Shown here one piece after another: positions 26,209 to 34,970 of a stretch of 53,096 bases of DNA. The translations under genes and the position numbers were made by a program. The stretch's first letter is position 1. Each line of letters starts with the position of its first letter. The DNA is taken from the NCBI GenBank assembly GCA_905479095.1, contig CAJQLD010000010.1, positions 1 through 53,096 of the forward strand, given 5' to 3'. A model generated the notes under the pieces. It searched no databases. It saw only the letters and a program-made list of their open reading frames with translations, and was not told the DNA's origin. Origin of the DNA: an uncultured Flavobacteriaceae bacterium (GTDB taxonomy: Bacteria; Bacteroidota; Bacteroidia; Flavobacteriales; Flavobacteriaceae).

Positions 26209-26568
26209 ATGAAAAAATATATACTAATTGCACTCGTTTTTTTTGGAACCAACGCTTTTTCTCAAACTACGATCCAGCCAAATTTAGAAGTTAAAGGTGA
26301 TGTGACCGTTGCGACTTACTTCTATGACAACGGTACCGTTCAACAAGAGGGCGCCTTTAATATCAACGGAGAATTAGACGGTCTTTGGACCAGCTATGAT
26401 TTCAATGGAGATAAAATGTCACAGGGAACCTATCAAGACGGAATCAAAACAGGAAAATGGTTTTTTTGGACTGAAAATGCTTTAAAAGAAGTCGATTTTG
26501 TCGATTCTAAAATTACTAACATAAATGAATGGAATCGCAAATCTGAACTTGCAATTACCATGAAGTAA
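26209..26568 (+). CDS. Secreted MORN-repeat-like (YwqK-type) small protein
   Basis: A 119-residue protein with a signal peptide ('MKKYILIALVFFGTNAFSQ') and two or three MORN-like units: 'YFYDNGTVQQEGAFNINGEL', 'WTSYDFNGDKMSQGTYQDG' and 'KTGKWFFWTENALKEVDF'. Such repeats occur in the so-called YwqK antitoxin-like family, but no toxin gene is adjacent, and in Bacteroidota most are exported proteins of unknown role. The ATG at 26209 is chosen because it starts the signal peptide; the frame could extend to a TTG at 26167. A palindromic terminator follows. It lies inside the phosphate block, but nothing in the protein itself ties it to phosphate. Confidence 0.8.
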   Translation: MKKYILIALVFFGTNAFSQTTIQPNLEVKGDVTVATYFYDNGTVQQEGAFNINGELDGLWTSYDFNGDKMSQGTYQDGIKTGKWFFWTENALKEVDFVDSKITNINEWNRKSELAITMK

Positions 26569-26580
26569 ATACATTTTTAA

Positions 26581-26622
26581 TAAAACATAAAAAGCGCCCA
26601 ATTGGGCGCTTTTTATGTTTTA
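26581..26622. terminator. 42-bp perfect palindromic bidirectional terminator
   Basis: Every base from 26581 to 26622 pairs with its mirror. The core AGCGCCCAA/TTGGGCGCT is flanked by five As and five Ts. It separates the convergent MORN-like and TonB receptor genes and works on both strands. Confidence 0.95.
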
Positions 26623-26641
26623 AATCGAGTGACTAATTCAA

Positions 26642-29476
26642 TTAAAATTTATAAGAATAACCGACAGATATTTCGGTTCCGGGTTGGTACATCGAAAATG
26701 TTTTAGCTGATGTATTATAGGATTCATACACACTTTCTCTTTTGCTATTAAGTATATTAGAGACCTTTACATCAATAGTTGACTTTTTATCCTCACCAAA
26801 ACTTTTGTTGAATGTGAAGTTCAAACTACTAAAGGGTTTTGTGTAAACGTCTGGTACAATTCCGGTTCCAACGACTTCCAATGTTTTTCCTTGGACATTA
26901 AAAAATAAGCCAGTTTGAAGCCCTAACTCAGTATTGATGTAATTTAGTCCTGAATTAATAAGGTATGGAGACTGTCCTTGTAGCTCTCTTGTGGGATTAA
27001 TAGACTCTCCGTCTCTTGCGGCTAAGACGCGTCGGTTATATTCATCGATATTCATTGATAACTCAGATTTAATATAAGACGCGTTGATGTTAAACTTCAA
27101 TTTATTTAAGTCCTCTAAAATAAACCCTAACGACTTTCTGAATTCAAATTCGATGCCGTAAACTTTGGCCGAACCAAGGTTTTTTGGGGTAATTTGATCG
27201 GGTGCCGATTCGAAAAACGTCAATTCAATGGGATCTGTAAAATCTTTGTAAAACCCACTAAACGCAACCATTTCACCTCCTTCGCCAAAACGCTCATATC
27301 GAACATCAAAATTATTAATATAAGATGGGGTTAACGCTATGTTTCCAATAAAAAGACGGTTTGTTATGGCATCAAAAATTTGACTTTTAGAGGCTTCTTT
27401 AAAAGAGGGTCTCGCCGTTGTACGAGAATACGAGCCTCTTAAGTTTTCGATTTCAGTTAGGCTGTAAATTATATTTGCCGATGGGAATAGGTCCAATTTG
27501 TCAATAATTTTAGCGTTTTCATACACTTCAGTTGCTGCTTGGTTTTGACCGGTATAATACGTTTGAAATAATTCTGCTCGGATCCCAATAACGGTTTTTA
27601 GTTTCTCTGTCACACTAAATTCATTTGAAGCATATGCTGCCGAAATTCGTTGTTCACCTTCATAGGCATTGGCTTGTTCAAAGCGATCTCCAGTCACTAA
27701 ATGTGTGCCACTTCCTGAAGAGGGGGTCCAAAGATTTCCCTCAGATAATAAGGTGTCCGCATCTCCGTTTTCAACAGAGAGTCCGGTGAGTGGATTTGTG
27801 ACCGTAAAGGTATAATCATCAATTTTGAAATCTCTAAACTTATAGGTGTAACCACTTCCGAATTTCACTTTTGCAGGACGTTCAAATAGTGTGTATTTTT
27901 TGTTCAGATCAATTTTCCCTACCATGTTAATTTCTTCAAGTGTTCTCCATATTCTTATGGGAAAACTTGACGCACTAGGACTAATCACATAGTTGCCTTC
28001 TTGAGTGACTCTTAACGGCGTAATTCGATGGTCTTTGTCGTACACTTTTGATAAAGAGGGAGATAGTTTCCAATCCACTTGCCAGTCACTTTCACCAAAC
28101 GAATGTTTACCCCCTAACAAAATATTTGTAATTGATCTTTCGGTATAAAGCAACGCATCTTTTGTAATCGGTTCAAATCCACTTCCACCGCCTGCTTGCG
28201 CCAGTTGTTGTTCATACTTTCCAGCAGTACTCTCTCCGTTTTGGATGTGCAGAAAGTTAAATTTATACTTTGAATTTTCACGTTTGTATACAATCCCAGT
28301 TAAAAGATTTAGTAAAACAGAATTCATACCAACTTCTCCTAGGGTGGTTCGTGTGGCTAAAAGATTGTTATTAGAGGAATTATTTTGGTCTCTCATGTAA
28401 GTTCCATCGACTCTGTTGTCGTAAAACTCCGTTTTATTTTTATACGAGAATGATAATTGATACCCTAGTTTGTCATCTCCAACCCTATATTGATTTCCTG
28501 CGGTAAACCCAAAATCATAATTAACACCACTGTTTGTTCTTTTAGCCGTTAATTCTTTATTGAAAGCCCCTGTTAACGCTGTTAAAAGTGACGAATTCGT
28601 AAAGGTTCCTGGAATCGGCTGATATCGGTTCACAGGTCTTTTTCTCATGCCATCATCATACCCTAGCCAATCTGTTCTACTACCAGTATAACTTAAATAG
28701 TTCGAATTCAAATGCATGTTAGGATTATAAGAAGTCCCTAAAGAAAACGAAAAAGACTTTTTACTTGGATAGTCTTTGGTCACAATATCAATAACACCGC
28801 CCGTAAAATCTGCAGGATATTCAGCAGCAGCAGATTTAACTACAATCACATTTTCCAAAATAGATGTTGGAAAAACATCCATTTGAATTGTATTTCGATC
28901 CGGGTCTAATCCTGGAATATCAACGCCATTGAGAATGGATTTTGTATACCGATCTCCCAACCCTCTAACATACACATACTTGCCGCCTTGTATCGAAACT
29001 CCTGGCACACTTTTAATCGCACTCGCAACATTGCCAGCACCACTGCTTTTAATACTTTGTGCCGATAGTCCATCCAATAAAGTGATCGATTTTCTTTGTA
29101 AGTTTAAAACAGCTGATTCTGTATTTTTCCTTACGGAGGTTGTAATAATTATGGCATCTAATGAATTTGTGTTAAGCGTGACATCTACGTTGACATCTGT
29201 ATTTGCTGTTACAACGACCTCGGAAATTTCAATACTTTGATATCCAATATAGGAGAAAATCACAGTGTAACTTCCTTCAGAAATCTCAAGCTGGTATTTG
29301 CCATCAAAATCAGAAGTAGTTCCAGAGGTTGTGTCTTTAATCAATACATTGGCAAAAGCCATAGGCTCATTATATTCGCCGTCTGTAATGGTACCAACAA
29401 TTTTACCAGATTGCGCTGTTAAATGAAGCGTCACAAAAGTTGACAGTAAAAGCGTTATTAGTCTGTAGTTTTTCAT
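26642..29476 (-). CDS. TonB-dependent outer-membrane receptor with carboxypeptidase-like domain
   Basis: A 944-residue receptor. It has a signal peptide (to about residue 22, 'LHLTAQ'), a carboxypeptidase-D-like regulatory domain at about 25-110 ('KIVGTITDGEYNEPMAFANV'), a plug at about 125-245 ('SIKSSGAGNVASAIKSVPGV', 'YVRGLGDRYTKSILNGVDI') and a 22-strand-type barrel ending 'EISVGYSYKF' with terminal Phe. It lacks the SusC signature and an adjacent SusD. The gene upstream on the same strand encodes a beta-helix lipoprotein, probably its surface partner. The ligand is unknown. Its position next to a phosphate porin/PiT operon suggests phosphorus acquisition, an inference from location only. 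Confidence 0.92.
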   Translation of the reverse strand: MKNYRLITLLLSTFVTLHLTAQSGKIVGTITDGEYNEPMAFANVLIKDTTSGTTSDFDGKYQLEISEGSYTVIFSYIGYQSIEISEVVVTANTDVNVDVTLNTNSLDAIIITTSVRKNTESAVLNLQRKSITLLDGLSAQSIKSSGAGNVASAIKSVPGVSIQGGKYVYVRGLGDRYTKSILNGVDIPGLDPDRNTIQMDVFPTSILENVIVVKSAAAEYPADFTGGVIDIVTKDYPSKKSFSFSLGTSYNPNMHLNSNYLSYTGSRTDWLGYDDGMRKRPVNRYQPIPGTFTNSSLLTALTGAFNKELTAKRTNSGVNYDFGFTAGNQYRVGDDKLGYQLSFSYKNKTEFYDNRVDGTYMRDQNNSSNNNLLATRTTLGEVGMNSVLLNLLTGIVYKRENSKYKFNFLHIQNGESTAGKYEQQLAQAGGGSGFEPITKDALLYTERSITNILLGGKHSFGESDWQVDWKLSPSLSKVYDKDHRITPLRVTQEGNYVISPSASSFPIRIWRTLEEINMVGKIDLNKKYTLFERPAKVKFGSGYTYKFRDFKIDDYTFTVTNPLTGLSVENGDADTLLSEGNLWTPSSGSGTHLVTGDRFEQANAYEGEQRISAAYASNEFSVTEKLKTVIGIRAELFQTYYTGQNQAATEVYENAKIIDKLDLFPSANIIYSLTEIENLRGSYSRTTARPSFKEASKSQIFDAITNRLFIGNIALTPSYINNFDVRYERFGEGGEMVAFSGFYKDFTDPIELTFFESAPDQITPKNLGSAKVYGIEFEFRKSLGFILEDLNKLKFNINASYIKSELSMNIDEYNRRVLAARDGESINPTRELQGQSPYLINSGLNYINTELGLQTGLFFNVQGKTLEVVGTGIVPDVYTKPFSSLNFTFNKSFGEDKKSTIDVKVSNILNSKRESVYESYNTSAKTFSMYQPGTEISVGYSYKF

Positions 29477-29481
29477 AGTAT

Positions 29482-29528
29482 GTGTTTAAACACGAAACAA
29501 TTGCTTGCGAATCAAGGCAAGCAATTGT
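29482..29528. other. Two inverted repeats between lipoprotein and TonB receptor genes
   Basis: A perfect 12-bp stem, ACAATTGCTTGC (29497-29508) with GCAAGCAATTGT (29517-29528), is followed 3 bp later by the palindrome GTGTTTAAACAC (29482-29493), which ends 5 bp before the receptor ATG. No T run follows the stem, so it is more likely an mRNA stability or processing hairpin than a terminator. Confidence 0.55.
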
Positions 29529-29556
29529 AGTTGATTTGTTATATTTTGAGTTCGAA

Positions 29557-30792
29557 TTAAAATCCTAAACCTGCTTTAGTATTTGCATATGTCCAATTTA
29601 ATAATGAAGTGGTAGCTCCAACGGTATTTGCTCCTTGCGAAATTGCAGTAGCCGTAGATCCAAAGTCGGTTACAATTACCGTTGATCCCTTGTTTACAAA
29701 TATATCTGAAGCATTTTCAATTCCCTCAGGGAGGACAACTTCCCATGTTCCAAAGCTTAAAAGCCCATTATTATAGTTTGTTGCGACACCATCGTTATCT
29801 AATTCTACATCAGAAGAAGATTTGAATCCGTATGCATATATATTTTCTGTGGATCCCATCGCATTAGAACGGTAGTCTGCATATTCGCCATCCTCCGTTA
29901 TTTGGTTCCCAATAATGGTGACATTTTTTAATGAAAACGACCCAGTTGCAGAGCCTTCAGGTCCATCAATTTCAAAAGCATGGTCCGAATTTGTTCCCAA
30001 CACAACGACTGCATTATTAATTGTCCCCGAATAAGCCTGATCGATGTCTAAAGCATCGTCCCCTTGCGCCCACACTAAAAGGTTTGAAGCATTGACTGTT
30101 CCTCCGAAAAATTCGATTCCGTCATCAACATTTCCAACCACTTCGATATTTTCGATGACGGTCCCAGAACCAACCCCACCAAGCGTTAATCCATTGATCT
30201 CATTTCCTTCTCCAATCAATGCACCGCCATGACGTATTGAAATGTATTGGTACACACCAGAATTATCAGTTGGATTATTTCCGCCATAAAGTCCAAAAGT
30301 ATCGTCGGCTGGAATCCCTTCAATTTGTAAGGTTTCTACATCCCCTGAAAATGAACAAGGCGCATCTCCTAAGACAATTAAGCCACCCCAAAGTCCAGAG
30401 TTTGTTTCATTGAGGTTTGTTCCTGCAGTCTGACCAATTGCAATATTGTCGTTAATAGAAGTAAATATGATTGGCGATGTCGAGGTTCCAACCGCATTTA
30501 ATTTTCCGCCTTTAGCAACGATAAGTGCAGAAGCCAAAGAACCGGTTCCTTCCGTTCCTTTAATAATAGTACCCGCTTGAATGGTTAATACAACCCCGCT
30601 AGAAACTACTACTTTTTGGTTAAGGACGTAAATATTATTATTGGTCCAAGTGGTACTTTCAGAAATTTCTCCAGAAACAGAAAGGACATTGTCTTCTAGT
30701 GGTGCCGCAATTATAGGAGCGTCATCGCTACTCATACACCCCGTAAACATGAATACTAAAATTGCCGATAAAGAATAAATTGTTTTTTTCAT
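29557..30792 (-). CDS. Beta-helix-type surface lipoprotein, unknown
   Basis: A 411-residue lipoprotein (lipobox 'FMFTGC', Cys19). The body is rich in short Gly/Asn/Val repeats typical of a right-handed parallel beta-helix: 'LTIQAGTIIKGTEGTGS', 'GGKLNAVGTSTSPIIF', 'GLWGGLIVLGDAP', 'IENIEVVGNVDDGIEFFGG' and 'GDDALDIDQAYSGTI'. Catalytic residues of pectate-lyase-type enzymes cannot be assigned. It is followed by a TonB receptor gene across an 80-bp gap with hairpins, suggesting a surface-exposed partner that delivers ligand, analogous to but unrelated to SusD. The upstream region contains an AAAACGT element similar to that before the phosphate porin. Confidence 0.82.
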   Translation of the reverse strand: MKKTIYSLSAILVFMFTGCMSSDDAPIIAAPLEDNVLSVSGEISESTTWTNNNIYVLNQKVVVSSGVVLTIQAGTIIKGTEGTGSLASALIVAKGGKLNAVGTSTSPIIFTSINDNIAIGQTAGTNLNETNSGLWGGLIVLGDAPCSFSGDVETLQIEGIPADDTFGLYGGNNPTDNSGVYQYISIRHGGALIGEGNEINGLTLGGVGSGTVIENIEVVGNVDDGIEFFGGTVNASNLLVWAQGDDALDIDQAYSGTINNAVVVLGTNSDHAFEIDGPEGSATGSFSLKNVTIIGNQITEDGEYADYRSNAMGSTENIYAYGFKSSSDVELDNDGVATNYNNGLLSFGTWEVVLPEGIENASDIFVNKGSTVIVTDFGSTATAISQGANTVGATTSLLNWTYANTKAGLGF

Positions 30793-30868
30793 TTTAATTT
30801 ATGTTTTGTTTTTAATTGATTAGGGCAAATATCTTATTTATACCCGCCTATGAGGTTACATCACTTTT

Positions 30869-30889
30869 ACAAAACCATTAACAAAACGT
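30869..30889 (-). promoter_or_regulatory. Weak Pho-box-like element before the beta-helix lipoprotein gene
   Basis: ACAAAACC (30869) and ACAAAACG (30881) are 12 bp apart. The stretch 30877-30889 matches 25849-25861 upstream of the phosphate porin at 11 of 13 positions. The spacing is 12 rather than 11, so the call is tentative. Confidence 0.25.
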
Positions 30890-30899
30890 TAGCTTAAAT

Positions 30900-30907
30900 T
30901 AGATTTG
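30900..30907 (+). promoter_or_regulatory. -7 box (TAGATTTG) upstream of dgt
   Basis: An exact TAnnTTTG match, 64 bp before the dgt start at 30972. No -33 TTG is seen. Confidence 0.35.
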
Positions 30908-30971
30908 TCTCTTTTTTAGAAACATTTAATTAACATTGAAATTACTATCTTGCAGGTTAATACCAGATACT

Positions 30972-32312
30972 ATGAATTGGGAACAATTACTGTCTTTGAA
31001 ACGACAAGGAGACACGAACAAACGCCTTAGAAATGAACAAGACGAAACCCGTTTAGGTTTTGATGTCGATTATGATCGCATTATTTTCTCCCCTGAATTT
31101 AGAAGTCTTCAAGACAAAACTCAGGTCATCCCATTGTCATCGACAGACTTTGTACACACCCGATTAACGCACAGCCTTGAAGTGAGTGTGGTGGCCCGTT
31201 CGTTAGGTAGAAAAGCAGGCGTAAAAATTCTAGAAAAACATCCCTACTTAAAGGAAATCCACGGCTATAAACCCAATGATTTTGGAGCCATCGTTGCGGC
31301 CGCAGCTCTGGCACATGATATTGGGAATCCTCCGTTTGGACACTCTGGAGAAAAAGCCATTGGCCACTATTTTAAAAATGGTCCAGGTCAAAAATTTAAA
31401 GACCAATTAAGCCCAAAAGAATTTCAAGATTTATGTGATTTTGAAGGCAATGCCAATGGATTTAAAGTCCTCACACAAGACAAACAAGGAACACAAGGAG
31501 GGTTACGATTGAGTTATGCCACTTTGGGCGCTTTTACCAAATACCCAAAAGAATCACTTCCAGTAAAACCATCAACACACATTGCGTCTAAGAAATATGG
31601 CTTTTTTCAAACAGAAAAAATGAACTTTTTAGACGTCGCTGATGAATTAGGATTAAACAAACTTAGTACTGATAATGCGCAATATTCAAGACATCCATTA
31701 GCCTTTTTGGTCGAAGCAGCCGATGATATTTGTTATACGATTATTGATTTTGAAGATGGCATTAATCTCGGACTTATTGAAGAAGATTATGCACTTGAGT
31801 ATTTAATAAACTTAGTCAGACACACCATCAATTCCGAAAAATACCATGCGCTCCCTTCTACAAAAGAGCGTGTGAGTTATTTAAGAGCTTTGGCAATTAG
31901 TACGTTGATTGAGGATGCGGTTAACATATTTATGGCGCATGAAAAAGAAATTCTTGAAGGGGAATTCCATGTATCTATCCTCGATAAAAGTAAATACCAA
32001 GCCCAAATAGATGATATTATAAAACTGAGTGTCGAGAAAATATACAATTCAGAGGAAGTCATTGATAAAGAGATTTCAGGATTTGAAATTTTAAATCAAC
32101 TTTTAGATCGATTTATTTTAGCAGTGAATAATAATTATGAAAACGTGCCCACAAGTTATGATAAACTTTTATTGAAGCTTCTTCCAAATGAGGTTAATTT
32201 TCTAGATAAAACCCTCTACACACGATTGATGAATGTCTGCTATTTTGTATCGTTGTTTTCTGACACAAAAGCGGTACAAACCTATAAAAAAATTAAAGGG
32301 TTAATGTTTTAG
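30972..32312 (+). CDS. dgt: Deoxyguanosinetriphosphate triphosphohydrolase (dGTPase)
   Basis: A 446-residue HD-domain enzyme hydrolysing dGTP to deoxyguanosine and triphosphate, which limits dNTP pools. The N-terminal 'NEQDETRLGFDVDYDRIIFS' and 'EFRSLQDKTQV' match the family. The metal site shows H67 in 'RLTHSLE' and H115-D116 in 'LAHDIGNPPFGHSGE', with 'EAADDICYTIIDFEDG' further on. The ATG at 30972 is preferred to an in-frame TTG at 30936. It shares the window with dCMP deaminase and ribonucleotide reductase genes. A hairpin terminator overlaps the end of the convergent dxs gene. Confidence 0.95.
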   Translation: MNWEQLLSLKRQGDTNKRLRNEQDETRLGFDVDYDRIIFSPEFRSLQDKTQVIPLSSTDFVHTRLTHSLEVSVVARSLGRKAGVKILEKHPYLKEIHGYKPNDFGAIVAAAALAHDIGNPPFGHSGEKAIGHYFKNGPGQKFKDQLSPKEFQDLCDFEGNANGFKVLTQDKQGTQGGLRLSYATLGAFTKYPKESLPVKPSTHIASKKYGFFQTEKMNFLDVADELGLNKLSTDNAQYSRHPLAFLVEAADDICYTIIDFEDGINLGLIEEDYALEYLINLVRHTINSEKYHALPSTKERVSYLRALAISTLIEDAVNIFMAHEKEILEGEFHVSILDKSKYQAQIDDIIKLSVEKIYNSEEVIDKEISGFEILNQLLDRFILAVNNNYENVPTSYDKLLLKLLPNEVNFLDKTLYTRLMNVCYFVSLFSDTKAVQTYKKIKGLMF

Positions 32313-32438
32313 GCCATCAGTTGTTTTTTTCAAACCGATAGAATTTAAACTCAGGTAGGTATTTGATTAAATTAAAAGGGGCTGATTTTTAGGTTGCCAA
32401 ACGAATTATTATTCAATAAAAATTTAGCAATATTATTT

Positions 32439-32473
32439 AAAAAAAGGGAGGTCTTTAAGGCGTCCCTTTTTTT
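32439..32473. terminator. Bidirectional terminator overlapping the 3' end of dxs
   Basis: Arms AAAAAAAGGGA (32439-32449) and TCCCTTTTTTT (32463-32473) face each other around a 13-base loop. The right arm lies inside the last codons of dxs, so one hairpin ends both convergent transcripts. Confidence 0.7.
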
Positions 32474-34227
32474 TGGATTAAATCGGATATGAATTGCTTC
32501 AGATGAAAATGGTCAAGCTCCAGTGTTTCATAAAGTGTATTGACCGATCCATGTTCTATAAATGAATCAGGAACCCCTTTTACTTTCACATCATTTTTGT
32601 AGTTGTGAGTAGCTGCAAATTCTAAAATAGCACTTCCAAATCCGCCGCTGATCACACCATCTTCAATAGTTATCAGCGTTGAATATGTTTTAAAAATAGT
32701 ATGTAATAATGGTTCATCTAAAGGTTTTACAAAACGCATATCATAGTGTGCACAATTGAGCCCATCGATGGCTTTTGAAACCGTATTAGAAATCGCTCCC
32801 AAACTTAAAACAGCGAGGTCGTCTCCATGTTCTAATTGAACCCCGGTTCCAATTTTAATAGCTTCAAACGCTGATTTCCAATCAGGTGTCACGCCTCTAC
32901 CTCTTGGGTATCGAATCGCAATTGGATGCTGCAAGCCTTTTTGAGCGGTGTACATAATGTTTCGTAATTCCATCTCATTTCGAGGCGCCACAATGATGAG
33001 GTTGGGGATACAGCGTAGGTATGCCAAATCAAACACCCCATGGTGTGTGGCACCATCTTCGCCAACCAGCCCAGCACGATCAATACAAAAGATAACCGGC
33101 AAATTTTGCAGGGCTACATCATGAATGATCTGATCATACGCCCGTTGTAAAAACGTAGAGTAGATGTTACAAAATGGGATTAAGCCTTGCGTGGCCATGC
33201 CCGCAGCCATCGTCACAGCGTGTTGTTCTGCAATCCCCACATCAAAAGCACGTTCTGGAATTTCATCCATCATGTATTTGAGCGAACTCCCCGTAGGCAT
33301 GGCCGGTGTAATGCCAACAATCTTCTTGTTCGCTTTGGCGAGCTCAACCAGAGTCAGTCCAAAAACGTCTTGGTATTTAGGAGGAAGGCTTTCGTTATTT
33401 TTAGAAATCAAATCCCCTGTAGTTGCGTCAAATTTTCCTGGCGCATGGTATTTTACTTGATCGGTTTCTGCTTGTTTTAAACCCTTCCCTTTGGTAGTAA
33501 TGATATGTAAGAACTTAGGGCCGTCAATGGTTTTGAGGCGTTCTAGCTCTGTAAGAAGTGCCACCATATCGTGTCCATCAATAGGACCCGAATATTCAAA
33601 ATTCAGGGCTTCAAAAATGTTATCTTGTTTTTGGGTGCCTTTTTTTACATTGGTGAGATACTGTTTCAAAGCGCCAACACTTGGGTCGATTCCAATCGCA
33701 TTATCATTTAAAACAACCAATAAATTAGCAGTCGTTACCCCCGCATGATTCAAGCCTTCAAAGGCCATTCCACTTGCAATAGAGGCGTCGCCAATCACGG
33801 CAATATGCTGTCTGTTTTCTCCTTTTAATTGGGAGGCAATTGCCATTCCTAAAGCCGCCGAAATAGAGGTCGATGAATGGCCAGTACCAAACGCATCATA
33901 CGCACTTTCGTCTCGTTTTGGAAAACCACTAAGTCCTTTGTGTTGTCGGTTGGTATGAAATTCCGATTTACGTCCGGTTAAAATTTTATGCCCATAGGCT
34001 TGATGCCCAACATCCCATATCAATAAATCATCGGGCGTATTAAACACATAATGCAACGCGATGGTCAATTCTACCACGCCAAGGCTTGCGCCTAAATGCC
34101 CTTCTTTAGTCGCCACAATTTCAATAATAAACTGCCTTAACTCTTTGGCAAGCTGCGGTAATTCACGCGCTGATAGTTGCCGTAAATCTGTGGTCGCGTT
34201 TATATGTTCTAGTAAATTTTTTAACAC
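32455..34227 (-). CDS. dxs: 1-deoxy-D-xylulose-5-phosphate synthase
   Basis: A 590-residue thiamine-diphosphate enzyme condensing pyruvate and glyceraldehyde 3-phosphate, the first step of the MEP isoprenoid pathway. Visible signatures are 'GHQAYGHKILTGR', the TPP motif beginning 'GDASIASGMAFEGLNHAG' and ending 'NDN', and the transketolase pyrimidine-domain 'FDVGIAEQHAVTMAAGMA' and 'FCIDRAGLVGEDGATHHG'. The GTG at 34227 is chosen as start because the protein then begins 'MLKNLLEHI'; there is no in-frame ATG nearby. A -7 box lies four bases before it, predicting a leaderless mRNA. It supplies the pathway used by the polyprenyl synthase at 43277. Confidence 0.95.
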   Translation of the reverse strand: MLKNLLEHINATTDLRQLSARELPQLAKELRQFIIEIVATKEGHLGASLGVVELTIALHYVFNTPDDLLIWDVGHQAYGHKILTGRKSEFHTNRQHKGLSGFPKRDESAYDAFGTGHSSTSISAALGMAIASQLKGENRQHIAVIGDASIASGMAFEGLNHAGVTTANLLVVLNDNAIGIDPSVGALKQYLTNVKKGTQKQDNIFEALNFEYSGPIDGHDMVALLTELERLKTIDGPKFLHIITTKGKGLKQAETDQVKYHAPGKFDATTGDLISKNNESLPPKYQDVFGLTLVELAKANKKIVGITPAMPTGSSLKYMMDEIPERAFDVGIAEQHAVTMAAGMATQGLIPFCNIYSTFLQRAYDQIIHDVALQNLPVIFCIDRAGLVGEDGATHHGVFDLAYLRCIPNLIIVAPRNEMELRNIMYTAQKGLQHPIAIRYPRGRGVTPDWKSAFEAIKIGTGVQLEHGDDLAVLSLGAISNTVSKAIDGLNCAHYDMRFVKPLDEPLLHTIFKTYSTLITIEDGVISGGFGSAILEFAATHNYKNDVKVKGVPDSFIEHGSVNTLYETLELDHFHLKQFISDLIQKKGTP

Positions 34228-34231
34228 ATAG

Positions 34232-34261
34232 CAAAAATACAAGATTGAAATCGTATTTTTG
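34232..34261. promoter_or_regulatory. Divergent leaderless promoters of dxs and tadA
   Basis: The 38-bp gap contains a perfect 9-bp inverted repeat, CAAAAATAC (34232-34240) and GTATTTTTG (34253-34261). Each arm is a -7 box TATTTTTG, facing dxs (minus) and tadA (plus). Each box ends exactly four bases before its start codon. Confidence 0.55.
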
Positions 34262-34265
34262 ACTT

Positions 34266-34715
34266 ATGGACGCAATTTTTGATGATGAATATTTTATGAA
34301 AAAAGCCCTTCAGGAAGCAGAAGCTGCTTTTGAGAAAGGGGAAGTCCCAGTGGGCGCGGTGATTGTGGTTGATAACAGAATCATTGCAAGAACACACAAT
34401 CTCACCGAACTTTTGAATGATGTCACCGCCCATGCAGAAATGCAGGCCATAACGGCTGCGGCTCATTTTTTAGGGGGGAAGTATCTAAATAAATGTACGC
34501 TATATGTGACTCTTGAACCTTGCCAGATGTGTGCAGGGGCGTTGTATTGGAGTCAGATTTCTAACATTGTATATGGGGCGAAAGACGAAAAACGCGGTTG
34601 TGGTGTGATGGGCACTAAACTACACCCAAAAACCATACTAAGGGGCGGCGTTTTAGCAACGGAAGCGTCGGAATTGATGACCCGATTTTTTGTAGAAAAA
34701 CGAAATTTGAATTAA
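34266..34715 (+). CDS. tadA: tRNA-specific adenosine-34 deaminase
   Basis: A 149-residue zinc deaminase making inosine at the wobble position of tRNA-Arg(ACG). The zinc site is 'TAHAEMQAI' and 'LEPCQMCAGALYWSQI', matching TadA rather than dCMP deaminase; 'EVPVGAVIVVDNRIIARTHN' is the usual TadA N-terminal strand pair. It is divergent from dxs, with the starts 38 bp apart. Its -7 box TATTTTTG ends four bases before the ATG. The 16-base context around that box is repeated exactly upstream of sucA. Confidence 0.95.
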   Translation: MDAIFDDEYFMKKALQEAEAAFEKGEVPVGAVIVVDNRIIARTHNLTELLNDVTAHAEMQAITAAAHFLGGKYLNKCTLYVTLEPCQMCAGALYWSQISNIVYGAKDEKRGCGVMGTKLHPKTILRGGVLATEASELMTRFFVEKRNLN

Positions 34716-34718
34716 AAT

Positions 34719-34955
34719 TTAAGAGTCCTTAGAATCATTAAATTTCCGCATTTTATCCAGATTCTCTTGGGTAAGCATATAATCGGCGACTTTTTTATCT
34801 TTCCAACGGTAATAGGAAAACAACGGAAATACGACCGCACACAATCCAATCACCCCAAATCCCACCAATTTTTTTGAATAAGGCAAATCAACAATCAAGC
34901 CTGTGAGCATACTGACCATTGTCGCAATAAATAAAAACCAGATTATATATTTCAT
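34719..34955 (-). CDS. Small two-span membrane protein, unknown
   Basis: A 78-residue protein with hydrophobic segments at about 3-23 and 30-50, a positively charged loop, and a soluble charged tail ('RWKDKKVADYMLTQENLDK'). The gene starts 15 bp after the aspS stop on the same strand, so it is co-transcribed with aspS. It ends 3 bp from the convergent tadA stop. No family with a known function is recognised. Confidence 0.75.
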   Translation of the reverse strand: MKYIIWFLFIATMVSMLTGLIVDLPYSKKLVGFGVIGLCAVVFPLFSYYRWKDKKVADYMLTQENLDKMRKFNDSKDS

Positions 34956-34970
34956 TTTATGAGTATCGTT

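Noticed and set aside
26209-26568. Antitoxin of a toxin-antitoxin pair
   Set aside because: The MORN/YwqK label suggests it, but the protein has a signal peptide and no adjacent toxin-sized gene.
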